Below are positions 1-5,719 of a DNA stretch of 9,743 nt, piece by piece. Positions within the stretch are counted from its first letter, which is position 1. Every line of letters begins with the position of its first letter. Below the pieces are notes generated by a model. It did not search any database. It saw nothing but the letters and a program-made list of their open reading frames with translations, and was not told the origin of the DNA. The stretch spans positions 1 to 9,743 of the forward strand of contig JAJFMS010000107.1 of NCBI GenBank assembly GCA_020696885.1, read 5' to 3'. A program made the position numbers and the translations under genes. The stretch is from Armatimonadota bacterium (GTDB lineage: Bacteria > Armatimonadota > SYMT01).

Positions 1-25
1 GGCGGGTCGCACCGGGCGACCCGCC
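1..25. terminator. Perfect hairpin, terminator-like
   Basis: GGCGGGTCGC at 1-10 pairs exactly with GCGACCCGCC at 16-25 around a 5-base loop. On the plus strand TCTCT follows, which is only a weak T tract. It could end a plus-strand transcript entering from the left, or a minus-strand transcript coming through the WYL remnant. Which one it serves cannot be decided because the window ends here. Confidence 0.45.
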
Positions 26-52
26 TCTCTGCGTACCTGGGGGAATTAACCG

Positions 53-79
53 CAGTGACGCAGATGCACGCAGATGGGG
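53..79. repeat. Dispersed short repeat, GCAGATGCAC-type, copy 1
   Basis: GCAGATGCAC (60-69) and GCAGATGGGG (70-79) follow a degenerate unit GCAGTGAC (53-60), giving a period of about 10 bases. The same units in the same orientation recur near 8630 and 9653, so this is a family of intergenic repeats. Here it sits inside the open frame of the WYL remnant. Confidence 0.7.
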
Positions 80-537
80 AAGATCGGCAGGGCGCTGGCG
101 CAACGAGGGCGGGGAGACCACTTCCACGTGACTGCCGTACCCCAGCACCCAGCGGAGCAGGTCCCCTCCCCCACCCACCGTCAGTCGCAGTGTCAGGCCG
201 CCGTCCGGGTGCGCATCCACCTGTTGGCTGGGATGCCAGCTCCGTTCGCGGATCCAGCGCGCCTGGTAGGCGTCAAACCGGAGCACCACCTCGTATGGCT
301 TGTCGCCGCGCTCGGTGACGAAGACGTGCGCCTCGTACCCCTGCGGGGCCAGCTCCGGGCGCGGTGTGAAGCCGCGGTCCAGCACCTCGCACTCAGCGAT
401 CCGGGCCAGCAACTGATTACTGATAGGTGCGTAAAAAAGTCGCTCGCCGGATGACCCCAGCGCCTGAAGACCGATGCTCATTCAGAAGGCGCCCGCGCGC
501 AGGGAGGCTTCGGCAGGCGTCTCTCGGACGAATCCGG

Positions 538-2367
538 CTACGCGCCCAGCTCCGCCTGTTTCCGCAGCGTGATGTCCGTGCAGACGCCGTTCATCCGGAG
601 CGGCACGCCGTCGCTGTCGCGGGTTACGCGTCCGCAGCCGAGCACCCAGCGCACGCTGCCGTCCGGCAGCACGATCCGGTACTCCGCGTGGTGATCCGTG
701 CCCTCGGTGAGCGCCCGGTGGACCGACTGCAGCACGCCCTCGCGGTCGTCCGGGTGCATGTCGTTCAGGAAGGCGTCGATCTTCCCGAGGAAGCTCCCCG
801 GCGGCAGGCCGTGGATCCGCTGCAGCGTCTCGGACCAGCACAGGTCGTCGGTGCGGATGTTCCACTCCCAGGTGCCGAGCTCCCCTGCTTTCAGCGCCAC
901 CCGAAGGCGCTCCTTGGCTTCCACCAGCGCCGCTCGGGTCTCGGCGCGGGCGGAGATGTCCAGCATCACGCCCCGGAGCTGCACCGGCTTGCCCTTCTCG
1001 TTCTTCACCACGTACACGATGTCGCGCACACAGACCTCCCGGCCGTCCGCAGAGACGGCCCGGTATTCGCTGTCATGGTCGTGGCCGGCCGCGGTCTCGC
1101 TCAGGCGGAACTCGGGCACCCAGTGCCGGTCCTGCGGGTGGATGAGCCGCAGCCAGAAGTCCGGCTGGCTCAACCACTCCGCCGCCGGATACCCCAGGAT
1201 GCTCTGCGCGCGGTCGCTGACGTAGGTGAAGCGGAAGGTCCGCGCATCCGCCTCCCAGAAGATCGCCTCGACCCCGTTCACCAGGTCCCGGAAGCGGTCT
1301 TCCGCGGCGCGCGCGGTCCGGAACAGCCGGGCATTGTCGATGGCGATCGACGCGTGGGCGGCAACGGCCAGCACCAAGCGCTCCTGCTGCTCCGTGAAGA
1401 TACCGGCCTCGGAGTGACCGAAGAACAACCCGCCGAAGACCTCTCCGGACCGTGAGACCACCGGCACGGCCAGGTAGCTCCGTACCGGCAGATGGCCTTC
1501 GGGCATCCCGTGGTAGGGCGCGTGCTGCCCGTAGCGAGGGTCTCGCGTCACATCATCGCAGCGGACCACCCCTTCGCCCTCGAACGTCGGGCGGAAGATG
1601 GCGGTGCTGCGCGGCATGGGAAAGCGGGAGAACGCGTCGCGACTGACACCGGACAGCGTATAGAGCTGGTATGACCTGGCGCCGGCCTGCGTCACGTTGT
1701 GAAAGAACGCCCCGAACTCCGCGCCGCTCAGCTCCGTGCCCGCATCCGTGATCACCTGGACCAACCGCTCCAGATCGAGCTCCGCGGACAGGGTCTGCCC
1801 GATCCGGTTGATCGTCTCGATGAGCTGGACCTCGCTCGGATCGTGGTCTGCCGAGCGCCGCTGCCGGCTCTCCGCTCCGTAAGACTCCGCAGCGGTCCCC
1901 GAGAAGGCGACGAGCTCTTGCAGCAGCTCGGCTTCTTCCGCGGTCCAGGCGCGGCCGGCGCGCTGGATCACACAGCAGCAGCGGGACACCCTCCCATGAC
2001 GTGCTTCCACGGGCACCGCCAGCACGGCGACCCGGAGCCCCGGAGCAGCGTCCCGAGAACCGGCGGCTGCGCTAGAGGTTGGGCGCCCCGCAAACCGCCA
2101 GCAGTCGCCCGGCCGGACCACGTGGTCGCCCAACTCGCGGCCCAGGTCCCGCGCGATGGCGGCGGCCTCGTCCGGCGGGAGGCCGTCCGCGGCCTGGAGC
2201 CTCCAGGCCTCCGCCGTCCGCGTGAACACCAGCGCCGCGTCCGCGGACAGCAGGCGGCGCGCCAGCCGGGCCAGCCGCGCCGCCGGAGCTACGGCAATGC
2301 CCCGCCCGGCGCCGGCGGCGCTCGATCGGTCGCCGCCTTCCTCGAAGTCAGCGCATGCGGTGGTCAT
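538..2367 (-). CDS. GAF-GAF-PAS-PAS sensor protein without a kinase or other output domain
   Basis: This is a 609-residue soluble multi-sensor protein with no signal peptide or membrane segment. A weak GAF-like region covers about 25-165 and includes the unusual run RCCCVIQR near 129-136. A clear GAF domain spans about 185-350, with typical features such as [19 protein letters not shown] and a closing AIDNARLF. Two PAS/PAC units follow, at about 357-475 ([27 protein letters not shown]) and about 486-605 ([30 protein letters not shown]). In this family a PAC ending in DITxRK is normally followed by a HisKA/HATPase, GGDEF or similar output module. Here translation stops four residues later. It may therefore be a truncated kinase or a sensor that works through a partner. 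It lies divergently from a histidine kinase gene, which would suit the second idea. No clear Shine-Dalgarno precedes the ATG. TATATC lies about 22 bases upstream and could be a -10 box. Confidence 0.85.
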   Translation of the reverse strand: MTTACADFEEGGDRSSAAGAGRGIAVAPAARLARLARRLLSADAALVFTRTAEAWRLQAADGLPPDEAAAIARDLGRELGDHVVRPGDCWRFAGRPTSSAAAGSRDAAPGLRVAVLAVPVEARHGRVSRCCCVIQRAGRAWTAEEAELLQELVAFSGTAAESYGAESRQRRSADHDPSEVQLIETINRIGQTLSAELDLERLVQVITDAGTELSGAEFGAFFHNVTQAGARSYQLYTLSGVSRDAFSRFPMPRSTAIFRPTFEGEGVVRCDDVTRDPRYGQHAPYHGMPEGHLPVRSYLAVPVVSRSGEVFGGLFFGHSEAGIFTEQQERLVLAVAAHASIAIDNARLFRTARAAEDRFRDLVNGVEAIFWEADARTFRFTYVSDRAQSILGYPAAEWLSQPDFWLRLIHPQDRHWVPEFRLSETAAGHDHDSEYRAVSADGREVCVRDIVYVVKNEKGKPVQLRGVMLDISARAETRAALVEAKERLRVALKAGELGTWEWNIRTDDLCWSETLQRIHGLPPGSFLGKIDAFLNDMHPDDREGVLQSVHRALTEGTDHHAEYRIVLPDGSVRWVLGCGRVTRDSDGVPLRMNGVCTDITLRKQAELGA

Positions 2368-2530
2368 CGGTTCGGCCCAGAGTTAAGATATAGGCGATTG
2401 GGAAGCAGCCAGTGCCTGCCCGGTAGTGTGACAAGCCGCCACTCAACACTTTATCCCGTGCAGCGCCGGTAGGTTTGTGAATTACGCACTTCCGGCATGG
2501 TTTCTGTAACGGCGTGGGGTTGAGGTACGC
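2368..2530. promoter_or_regulatory. Divergent intergenic region between the sensor gene and the kinase gene
   Basis: These 163 bases separate two divergent starts and should hold both promoters. They are visibly poorer in GC than the flanking genes. On the minus strand TATATC (about 2389-2394 in plus coordinates) is a -10-like hexamer with no convincing -35. On the plus strand TTACGC and TGTAAC are spaced 17 bases apart, which is only a weak match. No strong operator palindrome is visible. Confidence 0.4.
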
Positions 2531-4006
2531 GTGGAGTCCACGAAACCGGTCATCCTGGTAATCAACGACGATGAGCCGACCCGGTACTCGGTCTCCCGAA
2601 TTCTGGAGCGGGCCGGTTATCACCTGCGCGGGGCGGGGAGCGGGGAAGACGGGCTGCGCTCGCTGGCCGACGCACGCCCCGACCTGGTGGTGCTGGACAT
2701 CCACCTTCCCGGGATCTCCGGATTCGAGGTCTGCCGGCGGATCAAGTCGAACCCGGAAACCGCGGCCATCCCGGTGCTCTACCTCACCGGCTCTTCCGGA
2801 CCAGCCTCGCCGCAGATGGCGGACTTCGAAACCGGCGGGGATTCCTACCTCACCCATCCGGTAGAGCCGCCGGTGCTGGTGGCTACCGTACGCGCGCTGC
2901 TGCGGCTGTACCAGGCGATGTCGGACCGGCAGCGTGCCCGGGCGGCGCAGCAGGAGAGTGAGGAAACGTTCCGGGCGCTCTTCGAGAACGCCATGGACGC
3001 CATCCTCATCGCGGACGACCGCTCCGCCTACGTAGACGTGAATCCCGCGGGCTGCGAGCTGCTGGGGCGCACTCGCGAGGAGCTGCTCGGCGCTTCCCTT
3101 ACGGATGTGGTGCCGCCGGAGCTGCAGGGCCAGGCGCGTCTGCAATGGGACGTGTTCCTGCGGGAGGGGCACCAGGAAGGGGTGTTCGAGCTCCGGCGCG
3201 CAGACGGCTCCACGCGCCTGGTGGAGTTCCGGGCGCGCGCCAACTTCCGGCCGGGGCTCCACTTAAGCGTCCTGCGAGACATTACCGCGCGCACCCGCAC
3301 GGAAGAAGAGCTGCGCGCCTCCCACCGCCAGTTAAAGGAGCTCTCCAACCACCTCCAGGGTGTGCGAGAGGAGGAGCGGGCCCGGATCGCCCGGGAGGTC
3401 CACGACGAGCTGGGGCAGGCCCTTACCGGACTGAAGCTCGAGATCGCGGCGATCGTCCAGAGCCTTCCGGCGCGCAACCGCACGCTCATCCCCCGCTTGA
3501 AGTCGATGGCGGACGTGGTGGACGGCACCGTGCAGAGTGTGCGGCGGATCTCCACAGAGCTGCGCCCGGTGATCCTCGATGAGCTGGGGCTGGTGCCGGC
3601 AATCGAGTGGTTTGCCTCCAGCCTGCAGCGCCGCACCGGGATCGCCTGCCGCGTCACCGCCACCGAGCCGGAGCAGCCGCACTCCCCGGAGATCTCGGTG
3701 GCGCTCTTCCGGATTGTCCAGGAAGCCTTCACCAACGTGGCGCGCCATGCCCAGGCCACGGCGGTGTCGTTATCGCTGGAGCACGCGGCGGGAACGCTGA
3801 CCCTGTCGATCCACGACAACGGCTCCGGGATCGGCGCCGATCAAGTGCAGGACTGGGCCTCGGTGGGCCTGGCCGGCATGCGGGAGCGCGCCGCGGCCCT
3901 GGGCGGCGAATTGTCGATTGCCAGCAAGCCCGGCGAAGGCACTACAATCATGGTAGCGATTCCGCTGATGGAGGAGGGCCGGGTTGAAGCGCCAGGAATC
4001 GAGTAG
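2531..4006 (+). CDS. Histidine kinase with N-terminal receiver domain (REC-PAS-HisKA_3-HATPase_c)
   Basis: This 491-residue cytoplasmic protein begins with GTG at 2531, preceded by TGAGGT at 2521-2526. A receiver domain covers residues 5-125. Its acidic pair is D13/D14, the phospho-acceptor is D56 in VVLDIHLPG, and the switch threonine is T86. The conserved lysine of the usual KP motif is replaced by H109 (LTHPVEP). A PAS domain spans about 145-255 and ends in SVLRDITARTR. The dimerisation and phosphotransfer part is HisKA_3 (EERARIAREVHDELGQ, H291), typical of NarX/DesK-type kinases. The ATPase domain shows an N box (FTNVARHA, N402), a G1 box (DNGSGIG, from D429) and the closing GLAGMRERAAALGG. 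Kinases of this class phosphorylate NarL-type regulators. The next gene encodes one and overlaps by 23 bases, so they are very probably cognate. A REC domain in front of the kinase suggests it is itself a phosphorylation target or a signal-sensing module. Confidence 0.93.
   Translation: MESTKPVILVINDDEPTRYSVSRILERAGYHLRGAGSGEDGLRSLADARPDLVVLDIHLPGISGFEVCRRIKSNPETAAIPVLYLTGSSGPASPQMADFETGGDSYLTHPVEPPVLVATVRALLRLYQAMSDRQRARAAQQESEETFRALFENAMDAILIADDRSAYVDVNPAGCELLGRTREELLGASLTDVVPPELQGQARLQWDVFLREGHQEGVFELRRADGSTRLVEFRARANFRPGLHLSVLRDITARTRTEEELRASHRQLKELSNHLQGVREEERARIAREVHDELGQALTGLKLEIAAIVQSLPARNRTLIPRLKSMADVVDGTVQSVRRISTELRPVILDELGLVPAIEWFASSLQRRTGIACRVTATEPEQPHSPEISVALFRIVQEAFTNVARHAQATAVSLSLEHAAGTLTLSIHDNGSGIGADQVQDWASVGLAGMRERAAALGGELSIASKPGEGTTIMVAIPLMEEGRVEAPGIE
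3971..3977 (+). promoter_or_regulatory. Ribosome binding site deciding the TTG start of the response regulator
   Basis: GAGGAGG ends 6 bases before TTG at 3984. It lies inside the end of the kinase gene, so the two products are probably translationally coupled. A second purine stretch, AGGAGG at 4016-4021, is 13 bases from an in-frame TTG at 4035, which is too far to be the better choice. Confidence 0.6.
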
Positions 4007-4679
4007 AACCCACGCAGGAGGCGCAGCGGCCGTATTGCTCGAGCCACCGCTGCGCGTGATCATCGCGGATGATCACGCCATCGTCCGGCGCGGGCTCAAG
4101 CAGATCCTGGAGCACGAGCGAGACATCACCGTCGCCGGCGAAGCCGCCTCCGCCGCGGAGCTGCTGGACCGGCTGGGCGAGGTGCGCTACGACGTCCTGG
4201 TGCTGGACATCAACATGCCGGGTCGCAGCGGCCTGGACGTGCTCCCCCAGCTCCGCCGCGAGTATCCGGACCTCCCGGTGCTGGTGCTAAGCGTCCATCC
4301 GGAGGACCAGTTCGCGATCCGCTGTCTCAAACTGGGCGCCGCGGGCTACATGACCAAGGAGACGGCGCCGGAAGAGCTGGTGAAGGCGATCCGCCGCGTG
4401 CGGAGCGGCCGGCGGTGGGTAAGCGCGGCGCTGGCCGAGGAGCTGGTCCACCTCCTGGAGACTCCCGGGGAGCGGCCGGCGCACGAAGGGCTCTCGGCGC
4501 GCGAGTTCGAGGTGTTGCGTCTCATCGCGAGCGGGAAGACGGTAGGAGAGATCGGGGGGCTTCTCGGGCTGAGTGTGAAGACCGTGAGCACCTACCGCAC
4601 GCGCATCCTCGCGAAGATGAAGATGGACACGAACGCGCAGCTTACCTATTATGCGATCAAGAATTCGCTGGTAGACTAA
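3984..4679 (+). CDS. NarL/LuxR-family response regulator
   Basis: The protein has 231 residues from the TTG at 3984. The receiver domain starts at about residue 23 (LRVIIADDHAIVRRGL) with acidic residues D29/D30, phospho-acceptor D75 (VLVLDINMPG), S103 in the switch position and the conserved K125 (GYMTKETAPE). A linker leads to a LuxR-type helix-turn-helix at about 168-231 (LSAREFEVLRLIASGKTVGE, then LSVKTVSTYRTRILAKM). Such regulators bind DNA as dimers once phosphorylated. The 23-base overlap with the preceding HisKA_3 kinase marks them as a two-component pair. The first 22 residues carry no recognisable domain, and a downstream start would still leave the receiver intact. Target genes are not visible here. 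Confidence 0.95.
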   Translation: MKRQESSRTHAGGAAAVLLEPPLRVIIADDHAIVRRGLKQILEHERDITVAGEAASAAELLDRLGEVRYDVLVLDINMPGRSGLDVLPQLRREYPDLPVLVLSVHPEDQFAIRCLKLGAAGYMTKETAPEELVKAIRRVRSGRRWVSAALAEELVHLLETPGERPAHEGLSAREFEVLRLIASGKTVGEIGGLLGLSVKTVSTYRTRILAKMKMDTNAQLTYYAIKNSLVD

Positions 4680-4686
4680 CTAACCT

Positions 4687-5031
4687 ATGACACTTTCAAC
4701 CAAGCAGCGTGCGTTTCTCCGGGGCCTGGGGCAGTCCCTCCGGCCCCAGCTCCACGTGGGGCACGGTGGCTATACGGATGGCAACCGCTCCGCGCTCGAG
4801 GACCTGTTCAAGCGGCGTGAGCTGGTGAAGGTCCGCATCCTGAACACCTCGGACGAGCTTCCGAAGGAGCTCGCCGCCATGGTGGCGGAGGAGTCCGGCG
4901 CCCTCGTGGTGGGGGTGGTGGGAAAGACGTTCGTGCTCTACCGCCCGAACCCCCAGCTCAAAGACCGGATCGAGCTGCCGGAGCCGGGTCCGGAGCGAGC
5001 CACCGCCGGATCGGGCGGCCGCCGGCCGTAG
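4687..5031 (+). CDS. yhbY: YhbY-like CRM-domain RNA-binding protein
   Basis: This 114-residue protein has the CRS1-YhbY (CRM) fold over about residues 1-97: LSTKQRAFLRGLGQSLRPQL, the glycine-rich loop GHGGYTDG (the GxxG RNA-binding loop), then LEDLFKRRELVKVRIL and a closing VVGKTFVLYRPNP. In E. coli, YhbY associates with the large ribosomal subunit precursor and acts in assembly. That role is carried over here by family only. The acidic and glycine-rich tail after about residue 97 is lineage-specific. The gene starts 7 bases after the response regulator with no terminator between, so it is likely co-transcribed with the two-component genes. It lacks an obvious Shine-Dalgarno sequence. Confidence 0.93.
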   Translation: MTLSTKQRAFLRGLGQSLRPQLHVGHGGYTDGNRSALEDLFKRRELVKVRILNTSDELPKELAAMVAEESGALVVGVVGKTFVLYRPNPQLKDRIELPEPGPERATAGSGGRRP

Positions 5032-5086
5032 TCTCACGACGCGTTCGCGCCCTGACCGCCAGCCAAACCGAGCGGTTGCCCGGATT

Positions 5087-5113
5087 TCGCGATGACCGGA
5101 CGGTCACCCGCGA
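5087..5113. repeat. Palindrome TCGCG-TGACCG / CGGTCA-CGCGA
   Basis: TCGCG (5087-5091) and TGACCG (5093-5098) pair with CGGTCA (5101-5106) and CGCGA (5109-5113). There is a 2-base centre, and the two stem segments are separated by one base on one side and two on the other. No T tract follows. The tiny centre suits a protein-binding palindrome better than an RNA hairpin, but it may also contribute to termination after yhbY. Confidence 0.5.
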
Positions 5114-5156
5114 TGGAAGAAATCCGCTATCGTTCTTTTGCCCACCCACCGCCAGT

Positions 5157-5243
5157 TTGACAGGACTCCGGCTGTCAGGCCGGCCATCAGTAGAGCAAGC
5201 GCAGGACGATCGCTCGCCCGCCTGACAGCGGGACTCCTGTCAA
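5157..5243. repeat. 24-base imperfect inverted repeat with 39-base spacer
   Basis: The arm at 5157-5180 (TTGACAGGACTCCGGCTGTC plus four bases) and the arm at 5220-5243 are reverse complements at 22 of 24 positions. Each arm also contains its own small inverted repeat (GACAG...CTGTC), so the segment can fold either as one long hairpin or as two short ones. The spacer encodes nothing recognisable. It could be a miniature element remnant, a terminator or a structured RNA. Confidence 0.65.
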
Positions 5244-5287
5244 TCAGCCGAAAGCACTTCCTGGTTCCGAAGTGCCGTCCCGGAGCA

Positions 5288-5358
5288 ATCGTGCCATAAC
5301 GCGGCAGGCGGGTTGAAGCGGGGCCTCTCGAACCCCCCTTCCACCCGCCTGGCACGAT
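5288..5358. repeat. Long imperfect palindrome, possible bidirectional terminator or REP-like element
   Basis: ATCGTGCCA at 5288-5296 pairs with TGGCACGAT at 5350-5358. Further in, GGCGGGT at 5307-5313 pairs with ACCCGCC at 5343-5349, leaving a 10-base bulge on the left side only. It lies 28 bases beyond the lipoprotein stop codon. No T run is present on either strand, so intrinsic termination is uncertain. Confidence 0.6.
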
Positions 5359-5386
5359 TCAGGCGCCGCCAGCGGCGAGCCTGCCT

Positions 5387-5584
5387 CTACTTCGGAACGT
5401 TGGCGGCGGCCGCAGCGTCGTTCGTGCCGGCGGTCGGAGGCGGCAGGGCCTTCCCGGCGTTGCTGCCACCCGGCAGATTCGCGGCCGCAGCCGCGTCGTT
5501 CACCGGCTCACCCGACTGCGGGGCGGAGTTCTCACAGCCCATCAGGGCTGCCGCCAGAGCACAAGACACCACCGCTAGCCTCAT
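5387..5584 (-). CDS. Small lipoprotein with duplicated NDAAAAAN motif
   Basis: This is a 65-residue precursor. The N-terminus MRLAVVSCALAAALMGC is a short lipoprotein signal peptide with lipobox LMGC, so C17 should be lipidated. The mature part of 49 residues is small, hydrophilic and low in complexity. It holds two copies of NDAAAAAN, at 29-36 and 55-62, a period of 26 residues. Each copy is followed by a hydrophobic residue and proline (LP, VP), and a G/P/S-rich stretch lies between them. The two copies use different synonymous alanine codons, so they are not a fresh DNA duplication. I do not recognise the family. It is too short for a transporter or enzyme and may be a surface or periplasmic structural peptide. 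A plausible promoter lies at 5634-5662. The gene is divergent from the secreted LamG-DJ-1 gene. Confidence 0.75.
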   Translation of the reverse strand: MRLAVVSCALAAALMGCENSAPQSGEPVNDAAAAANLPGGSNAGKALPPPTAGTNDAAAAANVPK

Positions 5585-5633
5585 TGTGTAGCTGGATCAG
5601 GCCCTCCAACCCTGGAATGGCGCTTGCTCGGTC

Positions 5634-5662
5634 TCTATACCAGATGTAGGCGTTGCTGGCAC
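5634..5662 (-). promoter_or_regulatory. Candidate sigma-70-type promoter of the lipoprotein gene
   Basis: Read on the minus strand, GTGCCA (5662-5657) and TATAGA (5639-5634) are separated by exactly 17 bases. Each matches 4 of 6 consensus positions. Transcription would start near 5627, giving a leader of about 43 bases before the lipoprotein ATG. The group's own promoter consensus is not known to me. Confidence 0.4.
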
Positions 5663-5704
5663 TGCGCGACGGCGCCGTTCGTCGCAGATCAGCATCGGCT
5701 TTCT

Positions 5705-5714
5705 GGGGGGAGGA
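5705..5714 (+). promoter_or_regulatory. Strong ribosome binding site fixing the start at 5720
   Basis: GGGGGGAGGA is placed with its AGG 6 bases before ATG 5720. An in-frame ATG 96 bases upstream (5624) would put 32 cysteine- and arginine-rich residues in front of a good signal peptide, so the 5720 start is preferred. Confidence 0.75.
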
Positions 5715-5719
5715 TCGCG

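Larger units (their letters stand above)
1..481 (-). pseudogene. C-terminal piece of a WYL-domain transcriptional regulator, open at left edge
   Basis: The minus-strand frame from an ATG at 481-479 runs without a stop to the window edge (160 codons). From about residue 24 it reads like the end of a WYL regulator: LLARIAECEVLDRGFTPRPE, then EVVLRFDAYQARWIRERSWH, then LLRWVLGYGSHVEVVSPP. These match the WCX C-terminal region that follows the WYL core in such regulators, which are usually over 300 residues with an N-terminal winged helix. The helix-turn-helix and nearly all of the WYL core are absent. The ATG directly follows an in-frame TGA and has no Shine-Dalgarno sequence. The reading frame also runs straight into the dispersed repeat at 44-79, where family resemblance stops. 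I read it as a decayed remnant. A short protein of unknown role is possible. The family call is firm; whether it is expressed is unknown. Confidence 0.6.
5032..5386. other. 355-base gene-free region with nested inverted repeats
   Basis: I see no credible gene in this stretch; reading frames here lack family features and typical codon use. It contains three separate inverted repeats, listed individually, and a smaller hairpin CACTTC/GAAGTG at 5256-5275. It lies between the yhbY end and the convergent end of the lipoprotein gene, where bidirectional termination would be expected. Confidence 0.6.

Noticed and set aside
74..454. 126-codon plus-strand frame
   Set aside because: It is the antisense shadow of the WYL C-terminal frame, which has clear family motifs on the minus strand.
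427..1455. 342-codon plus-strand open frame
   Set aside because: It lies opposite the GAF/PAS gene. Its R/A/P/V-rich composition and lack of any domain pattern mark it as a GC-rich antisense frame. The 1699-2472 frame is the same.
2348..3262. 304-codon minus-strand frame over the receiver/PAS part of the kinase
   Set aside because: The plus-strand frame shows textbook REC and PAS motifs, while this one shows none. It also crosses the divergent promoter region.
5104..5355. 83-codon minus-strand frame in the inverted-repeat gap
   Set aside because: It runs through both long inverted repeats, has no ribosome site and resembles nothing known.
5350..5360. TGGCACGATTC resembling the -24 part of a sigma-54 promoter
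   Set aside because: No TTGC(A/T) follows at the right spacing, and the sequence is explained as one arm of the palindrome at 5288-5358.
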